63,187 nt of DNA from AA29 sp041481445 (GTDB lineage: Bacteria > Acidobacteriota > Vicinamibacteria > Fen-336), in contig JBGPBV010000021.1 in NCBI GenBank assembly GCA_041481445.1, positions 1 through 63,187 on the forward strand, written 5' to 3'. The position numbers and the translations under genes were made by a program. The notes beneath the pieces were generated by a model, which was not told the DNA's origin, made no database searches, and worked only from the letters and a program-made list of their open reading frames with translations. Positions 41,128 through 49,583 of the stretch are shown in pieces. How positions within the stretch are numbered: the stretch's first letter is position 1; each line of letters starts with the position of its first letter.

Positions 41128-43631
41128 TGCGCACGGTCGAAGTCCACAAGTTCGGCGGCGCTTCCCTGGCCGACGCGGCCGCCTTCGCCCACGCCGTGCG
41201 GATCGTCGGGCAGCAGACGGGCAAGCTCGTGATCGTGGTGTCCGCCATGTCCGGCACCACCGACCTGCTGCTGGAGGGCGCGGAGAAGGCGCGCACGGGC
41301 GACCCCAAGCCGCTGGCCGCCATCGCCGACCGCCTGCGCAAGCGGCACGTGGACGCGGCCCGGGCGCTGGTGGCGCCGGGAGCCGTGCTCGAGACCGTGC
41401 TCTCCGTCGTCGACGCCTCCATGACCGAGCTGGCCACCCTCGCCCAGGGCATCGCCATCGTGCGCGAGCTGACCCCGCGCACCCGCGACGAGCTGGTGGC
41501 GCGCGGCGAGCGCCTGGCCGCCCACCTCTTCTCGGCCGCCCTGCATGCCAGCGGCCGCACCGCCGCCTACGTCGACGCCCTCCAGCTCGTGCGGACGGAC
41601 GGCCACTTCGGCAACGCCGCCCCCGACCTCAAGGCCACCGATGCCGCCACCCGGCGCGTGCTCCTGCCCCTGCTGCGGGTGGGCACGATCCCGGTGGTCC
41701 CCGGGTTCTTCGGAGCCACCCCCGACGGCCAGCTCGCCACCCTCGGCCGCGGCGGCACCGACGTGACCGCCGTCCTCCTCGGGCGCGCGCTGGGGGCGCG
41801 CGAGGTCTCGCTGTGGAAGGACGTGCCCGGCCTGCTCACCGCCGACCCGCGCACGGTGCCGGACGCGCGCCTGATCCCGCAGCTCAACGTCCGCGAGGCG
41901 GCCGAGCTGGCCTACCACGGAGCCAAGGCCCTCCATCCCCGCGCCCTGACCCCGATCCTCGGCCGCGACGTGCGCGTACGCGTGCGTCCGTTCGCCGATC
42001 CGAGCTCCACCGGGACCGAGGTCTCCAGCCGGCGCACGCTCACCCGCTACCCGGTCAAGGCGGTGTCGGCGGTGAAGGACCAGGCGCTGATCACGGTGGC
42101 CGGCAACGGCATGCTGGGCGTGCCCGGCATCGCCGCCCGCGCCTTCGGGGCCATGCACCGCAGCGCGATCTCCGTCTCCCTGATCTCCCAGGCCTCCTCC
42201 GAGCACTCGATCTGCTTCACCGTCCCCCAGGCGGGCGCCGCTCGCGCGAAGTCCGCGCTGCTCGAGGCCTTCGCGGAGGAGATCGCGCGCCGCGAGATCG
42301 ACGGGGTCGAGGTGAAGCCGGGCATGGCCACCCTGGCCGTGGTCGGACCCGGCATGGCCAACACGCCGGGGGTGGTGCCGCGCGTGTTCGCCGCGCTCTC
42401 CAGCGCGTCCATCAACGTCGTCTCGATCGCGCAGGGCTCGTCCGAGCTGAACCTCTCGGTGGTTGTCGACGGCAAGGACGCGGCCAAGGCCCAGCAGCAG
42501 ATCCACGACGCCTTCCAGCTCGCGAAGATCGGCGGGGGCGCCCACACCGCCGCCCTCCACACCGACGTCGTCCTCCTCGGGTTCGGCAAGGTGGGACGCC
42601 AGCTCGCGCGCCTCATCGCCCAGCGCGACGGCACGCCCCCCGCCCTGCGCGCGATGGCGGTGGTGGACAGCACCGGCTACGTGTTCGACCCCAAGGGACT
42701 CTCGCGGCGCCGGCTGACCGAGATCGCGGCGGCCAAGGGCCGTGGCGAGCCGCTGAGCGCGCTGCCCGGCGGCCGCGCGGGCGACGCGCAGGGCGCGCTG
42801 CTCCTGGTCGGGCGTCATGCCTTGTCACGGCCGGTCCTGGTGGACTGCACGGCGGCGGAGACGGCCCCGCTCCTCTCGACCGCTCTCGCCTCCGGCATGG
42901 ACCTCGTGCTCGCGAACAAGCGCCCGCTGGCCGGGCCGCGCCCGGTGGCGGAGTCGCTCTGGACGGAGGCCAAGGGGCGCGGGCGCCGGATCCTGCACGA
43001 GACTACCGTCGGCGCCGGCCTCCCCGTCTTCGACACGTACTACAAGCTCTACGAGTCGGGCGACCGCGTGCGGCAGATCCAGGGCTGCACGTCGGGCACG
43101 CTGGGCTTCCTGCTGACGGAGGTCGGCGCCGGCCGTCCCTTCTCGGAGGCCTTGCGGGCGGCCATGGCCAAGGGCTACACGGAGCCTGACCCGCGCGAGG
43201 ACCTCTCCGGCCAGGACGTCGCGCGCAAGGCGCTGATCCTGGGCCGGCTGCTGGGCTTCCGCGGCGAGCTCGCGGACGTGGAGATCGAGCCGCTGGTCCC
43301 GGCAGAGGCGGTCAAGCTCCCGCTGGCCGAGTTCCTCGCCCGCCTGGCGGAGTGGGACCCCTGGTGGGCGGAGCGGGCGGCGGCCGCGCGCGAGAAGGGC
43401 CGCGTCCTGCGCTACCTGGCCACGGTCACGCGCCGCAAGGTCTCCGTGCGGCTGGCCGCGGTGGACCGCAGCAACAGCTTCGCGGGGCTCAGCGGCACCG
43501 ACAACCAGATCGCGTTCACCACCCGGCGCTACGACCGGCACAACCCGCTCGTCATCAAGGGTCCGGGCGCGGGCCTGGCCGTCACCGCCGCCGGGGTCCT
43601 CAATGACGTACTGAAGCTGGCCACGTCGTGA
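41127..43631 (+). CDS. thrA: Bifunctional aspartokinase / homoserine dehydrogenase
   Basis: This 834-residue protein has two enzymes in one chain. The N-terminal aspartokinase domain begins VHKFGGASLADAAAF and includes LGRGGTDVTAVLLG. Paired ACT domains span about residues 310-460 (ALITVAGNGMLGVPGIAARAFG, SINVVSIAQGSSELNLSVVV). The C-terminal homoserine dehydrogenase has a Rossmann start VVLLGFGKVGRQLARLI, then VLANKRPL, TTVGAGLPVFDTY and FTTRRYDRHNPLVIKGPGAG. It carries out the first and third steps from aspartate to threonine, and the ACT domains normally mediate threonine feedback. It is translationally coupled to thrC. Confidence 0.95.
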   Translation: MRTVEVHKFGGASLADAAAFAHAVRIVGQQTGKLVIVVSAMSGTTDLLLEGAEKARTGDPKPLAAIADRLRKRHVDAARALVAPGAVLETVLSVVDASMTELATLAQGIAIVRELTPRTRDELVARGERLAAHLFSAALHASGRTAAYVDALQLVRTDGHFGNAAPDLKATDAATRRVLLPLLRVGTIPVVPGFFGATPDGQLATLGRGGTDVTAVLLGRALGAREVSLWKDVPGLLTADPRTVPDARLIPQLNVREAAELAYHGAKALHPRALTPILGRDVRVRVRPFADPSSTGTEVSSRRTLTRYPVKAVSAVKDQALITVAGNGMLGVPGIAARAFGAMHRSAISVSLISQASSEHSICFTVPQAGAARAKSALLEAFAEEIARREIDGVEVKPGMATLAVVGPGMANTPGVVPRVFAALSSASINVVSIAQGSSELNLSVVVDGKDAAKAQQQIHDAFQLAKIGGGAHTAALHTDVVLLGFGKVGRQLARLIAQRDGTPPALRAMAVVDSTGYVFDPKGLSRRRLTEIAAAKGRGEPLSALPGGRAGDAQGALLLVGRHALSRPVLVDCTAAETAPLLSTALASGMDLVLANKRPLAGPRPVAESLWTEAKGRGRRILHETTVGAGLPVFDTYYKLYESGDRVRQIQGCTSGTLGFLLTEVGAGRPFSEALRAAMAKGYTEPDPREDLSGQDVARKALILGRLLGFRGELADVEIEPLVPAEAVKLPLAEFLARLAEWDPWWAERAAAAREKGRVLRYLATVTRRKVSVRLAAVDRSNSFAGLSGTDNQIAFTTRRYDRHNPLVIKGPGAGLAVTAAGVLNDVLKLATS

Positions 43632-43654
43632 CGGAGCTGGGGTAGCATCCAGCC

Positions 43655-43930
43655 ATGCCGATCCGCGTGCACATCCCGGGACCCATGCGGCCGCTCACCG
43701 GCGGGGCGAGCGAGGTCGAGGTCGAGGCGTCGGACCTCGCCTCCCTCATCGCCGCCCTCGACGACCGCCACCGCGGCGTCCGCGACCGCCTCCTCGACCC
43801 CTCGGGCGCGCTGCGCCGCCACGTGCGCATCTTCGTCAACGACGAGGACGTGCGCTCGCTCCAGCAGGAGGCCACCAAGCTCTCTCCGGGCGACCGGGTG
43901 GCCATCGTCCCCGCCATCGCGGGCGGGTGA
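43655..43930 (+). CDS. MoaD/ThiS-family sulfur-carrier protein
   Basis: This 91-residue ubiquitin-like protein ends in Gly-Gly (AIVPAIAGG), the residue pair that is adenylated and thiocarboxylated in MoaD and ThiS. The fold pattern (IRVHIPGPMRPLTGG, LASLIAALDDRHRGVRDRLL, VRIFVNDEDVRS, LSPGDRVAIVP) is complete. It lies 23 bases after thrA and 50 before a molybdenum hydroxylase. It could therefore serve molybdopterin synthesis or sulfur transfer in amino-acid biosynthesis, as MoaD/ThiS-like carriers do in some bacteria. TAGCAT ends six bases before the ATG, a leaderless-type arrangement. Confidence 0.88.
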   Translation: MPIRVHIPGPMRPLTGGASEVEVEASDLASLIAALDDRHRGVRDRLLDPSGALRRHVRIFVNDEDVRSLQQEATKLSPGDRVAIVPAIAGG

Positions 43931-43939
43931 GACCTGTCC

Positions 43940-43969
43940 TTGACGGCCTGCCGGGCCGGGGCGTAGCCT
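43940..43969 (+). promoter_or_regulatory. Promoter upstream of the molybdenum hydroxylase genes
   Basis: TTGACG (43940-43945) and TAGCCT (43964-43969) are 18 bases apart, immediately before the ATG at 43980. This gives the hydroxylase genes a promoter independent of the threonine operon. Confidence 0.5.
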
Positions 43970-43979
43970 CCGCGTAGGC

Positions 43980-44456
43980 ATGGCCACCACCGAGCTCGTC
44001 GTCAACGGAGAACGCCGGCGCGTGGACGCCGACCCCCGGCGCATGCTCCTGAGCGTCCTCCGCGAGGACCTGGACCTCACCGGGGCCAAGTACGGCTGCG
44101 GCGAGGGCCAGTGCGGCGCCTGCACCGTCCTCGTCGACGGCCAGGCCGCGCGCTCGTGCCTCCTGAAGCTGGGCGCGCTGGCCGGGAAGTCCGTCACCAC
44201 CGTGGAGGGCCTGGAGGCGGGCGGGCGGCTGCATCCGCTGCAGCAGGCCTTCCTCGACGCGGGGGCGATGCAGTGCGGGTACTGCACGGCGGGCATGATC
44301 GTGGCCGGCGCCTCCCTGCTCCGGAAGAACCCCGACCCCGACGAAGGCGAGATCCGCCACGCCCTGGAGGGCAACATCTGCCGCTGCGGCACCTACACCC
44401 GGATCGTGGCCGCGGTGCGCGCGGCGGCGGCGGGCACGAGGACGACCAGTGGCTGA
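43980..44456 (+). CDS. [2Fe-2S] subunit of a xanthine-oxidase-family hydroxylase
   Basis: This 158-residue protein has both iron-sulfur clusters of the family. The plant-type N-terminal site is Cys40, 45, 48 and 60 (CGEGQCGAC). The C-terminal helical site is Cys99, 102, 134 and 136 (CGYC and CRC). It passes electrons from the molybdenum centre of the next gene product. It matches the small subunit of isoquinoline 1-oxidoreductase-like enzymes. The reading frame overlaps the large-subunit GTG start by eight bases, so the two are made together. Confidence 0.93.
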   Translation: MATTELVVNGERRRVDADPRRMLLSVLREDLDLTGAKYGCGEGQCGACTVLVDGQAARSCLLKLGALAGKSVTTVEGLEAGGRLHPLQQAFLDAGAMQCGYCTAGMIVAGASLLRKNPDPDEGEIRHALEGNICRCGTYTRIVAAVRAAAAGTRTTSG

Positions 44457-46602
44457 GGACGCCGAGGTTCGCATCGAGGCCGAGCGCTACGAGCTCTTCG
44501 CCTCCCCCGCCTACCGGTTCGAGGTCCCCCGGCGCGACTTCTTCAAGGTCCTCGGCGCCGGGCTCGTGGTGGCCTTGGCCGTGCCCTCCGCGCGCGCCCA
44601 GGAGTCGGGGGGCGCCCGCCGGCCGCCGGGCGACGCCATGCCCAACGAGCTGTCCGCCTGGCTCCATATCGGCGAGGACGGCCGCATCAGCGTCTACACC
44701 GGCAAGGCGGAGGTGGGACAGAACGCCCGCACGTCGCTCTCCCAGGTCGTGGCCGAGGAGCTGCGCGCCCCCATCGCCTCGATCACGATGGTCATGGCGG
44801 ACACCGCCCTCACTCCCTACGACATGGGGACCTTCGGCAGCCGCACCACCCCGATCATGGCCCCGCAGCTTCGCAAGGTCGCGGCGGCGGCGCGCGAGAT
44901 GCTCGTCGACCTCGCGGCCACGGCTTGGGGAGTCGACCGCGCAGCGCTGGTTCCCCTCGACGCCGCCGTCGTCCATCCGCCCAGCCGCCGGCGCGCGGGC
45001 TACGGCGAGCTGACCAAGGGACAGAAGCTGGTCAAGACGATCGGCGAGGACGTGGCCACCACTCCCGCTCCGCGCTGGGACACCGCCGGCCACTCGGTGC
45101 CGAAGGTGAACGGCCCGGACATCGTGACCGGCCGGCACAAGTACACCTCCGACCTGGCCCGCCCCGGCCTGCTCTACGGCCGCGTCCTCCGCCCGCCCAG
45201 CTTCGGCGCCGTGCTCGTCTCCGCCGACCTGGGCCCGGCCCAGGCGCGGACGGGCGTCACCGCCGTGCGCGATGGCGATTTCGTGGCCGTGGCCGGGCCG
45301 GACAGCCAGGCGGCGGCGGACGCGCTCGACGCCGTACGCGCGGAGTGGAAGCCGGTGCCGCAGCCCGCGGGCGCCGAGCTCTTCGACTACCTGAAGAAGA
45401 ACCCGACCGACCCCCAGGGCGCCGATCCCCGCTCGCGCTTCGTCTCGGGATCGGTCGACGAGGCACGGGCGGCCGCCGCCACCAGGCTCGAGTCCACCTA
45501 CACCGTCGCCTACATCGCCCACGTCCCCCTCGAGCCGCGGGCGGCGTTGGCGGAATGGAAGGACGGCGCCCTCACCGTCTGGACGGGCACCCAGCGCCCG
45601 TTCGGCGTGCGCACGGAGCTGGCGGAGGCGTTCCGGATCCCCGAAGAGAAGGTCCGCGTGATCGTGCCGGACACGGGGTCGGGGTACGGCGGCAAGCACA
45701 CCGGGGAGACGGCGATCGAGGCCGCGCGCCTGGCCAAGGCGGCCGGCCGGCCGGTCAAGCTGGCCTGGACCCGCGAGGAGGAGTTCACCTGGGCCTACTT
45801 CCGTCCCGCGGGCGTGATCGAGATCAAGAGCGGGGCCGGCGCGGACGGACGCCTCACCGCCTGGGAGTGCCACAACTACAACTCGGGCCCGTCGGGGATA
45901 CGCACGCCCTACGACGTGCCCCACCAGAAGATCGAGTTCCACGCCACGCGCTCCCCCCTGCGCCAGGGCTCGTACCGGGGCCTGGCCGCCACCGCGAACC
46001 ACTTCGCGCGCGAGAGCCACATGGACGAGCTCGCGCAGGCGCTGGGGCTCGACCCCCTGGAGCTGCGCCTGAAGAACCTCAGCGACCCCCGGCTGCGCGC
46101 GGTGCTTCAAGCGGCGGCCGAGCGCTTCGGGTGGGGCAAGGTCAAGGCCTCGCCGGAGCGTGGGTTCGGCCTGGCCTGCGGGGTCGAGAAGGGGGGCTAC
46201 GTCGCCACCTGCGCGGAGGTCGCGGTCGCGCGTCCGAGCGGCGTGGTGAAGGTCACGCGCGCGGTCACCGCCTTCGAGTGCGGCGCCATCGTCAACCCCG
46301 ACCACCTCAAGAACCAGGTGGAGGGGTCGGTGGTGATGGCCCTGGGCGGCGCCCTCTTCGAGTCCGTCCAGTTCGACGCGGGGGCGGTGAACAACCCGCG
46401 CCTCTCCCTCTACCGCGTGCCGCGCTTCTCGGACGTGCCCGTGCTGGAGACGGTGCTCCTCGACCGCAAGGACCTCGCGCCGGCGGGCGCGGGCGAGACC
46501 CCCATCATCGGCCTCGCCCCCGCGGTGGCGGGCGCGCTCTTCGCGGCCACCGGCGTGCGGCGCCGCAGCCTGCCCCTGGCCCCGAAGGGCATCGAAGCCT
46601 AG
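44449..46602 (+). CDS. Molybdopterin-binding large subunit (isoquinoline 1-oxidoreductase-like), Tat-exported
   Basis: This 717-residue protein begins with a Tat-type segment (RRDFFKVLGAGLVVALAVPSA, residues 28-48). It continues with the aldehyde-oxidase/xanthine-dehydrogenase molybdopterin domains: GSGYGGKHTGETAIEAARL, SYRGLAATANHFARES and GAGETPIIGLAPAVAGALFAATG, the last with the conserved catalytic-region Glu. It hydroxylates an aldehyde or heterocycle with water as oxygen source; the substrate is unknown. No FAD subunit gene is adjacent, which fits the isoquinoline/aldehyde oxidoreductase subgroup that passes electrons onward from the Fe-S subunit. Export with the small subunit is inferred from the Tat signal. 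Confidence 0.9.
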   Translation: MAEDAEVRIEAERYELFASPAYRFEVPRRDFFKVLGAGLVVALAVPSARAQESGGARRPPGDAMPNELSAWLHIGEDGRISVYTGKAEVGQNARTSLSQVVAEELRAPIASITMVMADTALTPYDMGTFGSRTTPIMAPQLRKVAAAAREMLVDLAATAWGVDRAALVPLDAAVVHPPSRRRAGYGELTKGQKLVKTIGEDVATTPAPRWDTAGHSVPKVNGPDIVTGRHKYTSDLARPGLLYGRVLRPPSFGAVLVSADLGPAQARTGVTAVRDGDFVAVAGPDSQAAADALDAVRAEWKPVPQPAGAELFDYLKKNPTDPQGADPRSRFVSGSVDEARAAAATRLESTYTVAYIAHVPLEPRAALAEWKDGALTVWTGTQRPFGVRTELAEAFRIPEEKVRVIVPDTGSGYGGKHTGETAIEAARLAKAAGRPVKLAWTREEEFTWAYFRPAGVIEIKSGAGADGRLTAWECHNYNSGPSGIRTPYDVPHQKIEFHATRSPLRQGSYRGLAATANHFARESHMDELAQALGLDPLELRLKNLSDPRLRAVLQAAAERFGWGKVKASPERGFGLACGVEKGGYVATCAEVAVARPSGVVKVTRAVTAFECGAIVNPDHLKNQVEGSVVMALGGALFESVQFDAGAVNNPRLSLYRVPRFSDVPVLETVLLDRKDLAPAGAGETPIIGLAPAVAGALFAATGVRRRSLPLAPKGIEA

Positions 46603-46614
46603 GCGGAGCCGTCG

Positions 46615-47175
46615 TCAGAACGGGCAGTTTCCCGGATTCGGGAGATCGGTCCGCAGCTGGCTCTGGGGCGTGCCGACGGGCACCATGTACGTGACGACCG
46701 CCTCCGCCACGCTGCCCGTCTCGTTCCTGACCATGTGGATGTGGGTGCTCGTACCCGCCTCGACGGCGCCGGTCCCGGCCGGAAAGACGAGGGGCGTGCA
46801 CGAGGGATCGTCACCTTCGTACACGGTGAGGGTGCCGGTCCTGACCGTGAAGAACACGGGCCCGGGATGCGTGTGCCAGCCACTGAATCCGCCCGGCTGG
46901 AACGTCACGACCTGGGTGGCCACGTCGATCGGCGCCGTGGCTTCCAGTTCGAGTTTCCAGAACTTGTCCTTTCTCCGCCCCTCTTCGTGCCTCCCATTCA
47001 CGTTGTCTTCGGGCTGCACCCGGAATCGCCGCCGGACGTCGAATTCGGGTACGGTCGCGCGCCCGATGGGAGTGAACGAGATGGCCGATGGCGGCGTCGC
47101 CTGCGCCACGAATGGTGCCGCCCAGATGAACCCCGTCACGGCCAGGCCTCCTGCGATCGTCTGCGCCAGCTTCAT
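46615..47175 (-). CDS. Exported cupin-domain protein
   Basis: This 186-residue protein has a signal peptide (LAQTIAGGLAVTGFIWAAPFVAQA) and one cupin barrel with the metal-binding pattern PGGFSGWHTHPGPVFFTV followed by TGAVEAGTSTHIHMVRNE. The His residues (WHTHPG and HIHM) indicate a bound metal. Function cannot be assigned from a lone cupin. It is convergent with the hydroxylase operon and divergent from the winged-helix/TolB regulator, with direct repeats between. Confidence 0.82.
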   Translation of the reverse strand: MKLAQTIAGGLAVTGFIWAAPFVAQATPPSAISFTPIGRATVPEFDVRRRFRVQPEDNVNGRHEEGRRKDKFWKLELEATAPIDVATQVVTFQPGGFSGWHTHPGPVFFTVRTGTLTVYEGDDPSCTPLVFPAGTGAVEAGTSTHIHMVRNETGSVAEAVVTYMVPVGTPQSQLRTDLPNPGNCPF

Positions 47176-47241
47176 GGACCCTCCTCGGGAACAGGTGAGC
47201 TGCGAACGTAGGGGCCGGCGCGGCGGGACTCAATGACCGAG

Positions 47242-47274
47242 CGGTGACATGGAGGTCAAAAGACGGTGACGTGA
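47242..47274. promoter_or_regulatory. Three 11-bp-spaced direct repeats (OmpR/PhoB-type operator)
   Basis: Successive 11-base units CGGTGACATGG, AGGTCAAAAGA and CGGTGACGTGA align on GGT at 47243, 47254 and 47265. OmpR/PhoB-type winged helices bind direct repeats at this helical period. The site lies between the cupin gene and the winged-helix regulator gene, so it may serve both. Confidence 0.5.
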
Positions 47275-47326
47275 CCCGGTCAACCCGCGGTCTGGTAGGA
47301 TCGGGGCCCTGAACACCGCGCCGACC

Positions 47327-49579
47327 GTGCCGAGCACGTCGTCCGATCCGCAAGTCGTCCATTTCGGCGATTGCGCCCTGGATCTGCGGTCCGGCGAGCT
47401 CCTCCAGAACGGCAGCCGAATCCTCCTGGCCGAGCAGCCGTTTCGCATCCTCGCCCTGATGGTGCGTCAGCCGGGGACGCTGGTCACACGCGAGGACCTG
47501 CGTCGGGAGCTCTGGCCGGATGAGACGTTCGTGGACTTCGAGCACAGCCTGAACGCGGCGGTCAAGCGGCTTCGTGAGGCCCTGCGCGATTCGGCGGTGA
47601 CCCCGCGCTTCATCGAGACGCTTCCACGTCGCGGCTATCGGTTCATCGGTGGCGTGGACTGGGATCGTTCGGCATCGTCCCCGCGCGAGACCGCGGCCGT
47701 CCCGTCGGCGCCGCCCCCGATCCCGGAGGCGAGCCCACGGGCCAGGACGACACGTGGCCGGCTCTCCATCTGGTGGATCGTGAGCGCGTCGGCGGCGGCC
47801 CTGCTCATCGTGGCCGCCCTGCTCGCTTCGGCCCGGCGCCCCGCGTCATTGCGCGTCGATGGAGCGGCGGACCTGATCCGGCTGACCTCGACCTCCGGTC
47901 TCAACACCGACGCCGCACTCTCGCCCGACGGGACTCTCGTCGCCTATGCGTCCGATCGCGGAGGCACGGGCGGCTTCGGCATCTGGGTCCAGTCCATAGG
48001 CGGCGGGGACCCGTTGCCGCTCACGAGCGATGCCGACGACGACGCGGAACCCGCGTTCTCTCCAGACGGCTCCACGATCGTCTTCTCGCGCCGCGACACC
48101 GGGCTCTATGTCATCGGAGCGCTCGGCGGTCCGCCCCGCCTGGTCGTGCGCCAGGGATGGGCGAGACGGCCGCGGTTCTCGCCGGACGGACGGTGGATCG
48201 TCTACTGGACGGGGTTCCCCGCCTCGGTCGTCGCGGGCGGCATTCCAGGCGCCGTCGGTAGCGTCTTCGTCGTCCCGTCCGGAGGCGGATCCCCCCGTCT
48301 CCTCCAGCCGGGCGTCGCGAGCGCCCGCTATCCGATCTGGTCACCCGACGGTGAGCGCATCCTGTTCCTGGGCGAAGAGGACACCGATGCGAAGAGCTTC
48401 GACTGGTATCTCGTCCGGAGAGATGGCACCGATCTGATCAAGACCGGCGCGGCCGAGGCCATACGAGCGGCCGAGCCGCGCGCGGGGCCACCCGTCCCGG
48501 GGGCGTGGAGCGCACGCGGAGACGCCGTCGTGTTTGCGACCGGCGAGTTGGACCGCTCGAACGTGTGGCAGATCCCGATCTCTCCCGAGACCGGCCGCGC
48601 TTCGGCGCCTCCTCGGCGGTTGACGTTCGGTTCCGCGATCGAGCGGAGTCCCGGGGTGGGGAGTTCGGGGCGCATCGTGTTCACGAGCGTCGTCGAGAAC
48701 GTCGACGTCTGGCGAGTACCGCTGGATGCGCACACCGGTGTGGCGACCGGACCGCTCGAGCGTGTCACGGACAACGCGGCCAGCGACCGGTTGGGCAGCG
48801 TGAGCGCGGACGGAAGGACTCTGGTATTCATCTCGTCGCGTACGAATCAGGACGAAGTCTGGGTCCGGGACATCGAATCGGGACACGAGCGACAAGTCAC
48901 GCACGGCGGGGCCGACGACGCCACCCTCAGCCCGAACGGGTCGAGGATCGCGGTCTCGAGGATCGAGGCGGGCATGGGCTCGCTCGCGATCGTCGACTCC
49001 GCCGGCGGTCCGCCTTCGCCCCTGTGTCGGGATTGCAGCATTCCGTCCGATTGGTCACCGGACGGCGAGCGGGTGCTCTTCAGCCGGGGGCGGCCACAGC
49101 GACTGCTCCTGTACGATGTGTCCAGCCGTCAAGAGAGCGAGCTGACATCCCATCCGAGATGGAACCTGCAGCAGGCCCACTTCTCGCCGGATGGCCAATG
49201 GGTCGCGTTCCACACCACCAACTCCCCGAACGTCCGGCAGGTCTACGTCGCTCCCGCCGCCCTCGGCCGGCCGATCGAGCCCAAGGCGTGGGTACCGGTG
49301 GTGACGGACCATGGCTGCCACCCGAGATGGTCGGCGGACGGGTCGCTGCTCTATCACTTCTCGTTTCGGGACGGGGAGCTCTGCCCGTGGGTCCAAAGGG
49401 TCGACCCGGTGACCAAGCGCCCGATCGACCCGCCACGAGCGGTCCTTCACCTGCACGACCCTCGCCTGCGGGCGGCGTCGGGAGCCGCGGCCACCGACGA
49501 CGTCCAAGGCGGCTATCTCTACCTCACGGCCACGGAAGCGAGCGGCAATATCTGGATGTTGGAGAGCCGGACACCGTAG
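47327..49579 (+). CDS. Membrane-anchored winged-helix regulator with TolB/PD40 propeller
   Basis: This 750-residue protein has an OmpR-type DNA-binding domain at about residues 10-109 (VVHFGDCALDLRSGELLQNG, FVDFEHSLNAAVKRLREAL, ETLPRRGYRFIGGV). One membrane helix (about 147-168) follows, then an extracytoplasmic propeller of PD40 repeats (ALSPDGTLVAYASDRGG, AFSPDGSTIVFSRRD, FSPDGRWIVYWTG, WSPDGERILFLGE). It is the TolB-bearing counterpart of the TPR regulator at 3960 and likely senses an envelope signal. The GTG at 47327 opens the domain. A TAGGAT box lies 25 bases upstream, and three operator-like repeats sit just before it. Confidence 0.88.
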   Translation: MPSTSSDPQVVHFGDCALDLRSGELLQNGSRILLAEQPFRILALMVRQPGTLVTREDLRRELWPDETFVDFEHSLNAAVKRLREALRDSAVTPRFIETLPRRGYRFIGGVDWDRSASSPRETAAVPSAPPPIPEASPRARTTRGRLSIWWIVSASAAALLIVAALLASARRPASLRVDGAADLIRLTSTSGLNTDAALSPDGTLVAYASDRGGTGGFGIWVQSIGGGDPLPLTSDADDDAEPAFSPDGSTIVFSRRDTGLYVIGALGGPPRLVVRQGWARRPRFSPDGRWIVYWTGFPASVVAGGIPGAVGSVFVVPSGGGSPRLLQPGVASARYPIWSPDGERILFLGEEDTDAKSFDWYLVRRDGTDLIKTGAAEAIRAAEPRAGPPVPGAWSARGDAVVFATGELDRSNVWQIPISPETGRASAPPRRLTFGSAIERSPGVGSSGRIVFTSVVENVDVWRVPLDAHTGVATGPLERVTDNAASDRLGSVSADGRTLVFISSRTNQDEVWVRDIESGHERQVTHGGADDATLSPNGSRIAVSRIEAGMGSLAIVDSAGGPPSPLCRDCSIPSDWSPDGERVLFSRGRPQRLLLYDVSSRQESELTSHPRWNLQQAHFSPDGQWVAFHTTNSPNVRQVYVAPAALGRPIEPKAWVPVVTDHGCHPRWSADGSLLYHFSFRDGELCPWVQRVDPVTKRPIDPPRAVLHLHDPRLRAASGAAATDDVQGGYLYLTATEASGNIWMLESRTP

Positions 49580-49583
49580 ACGC

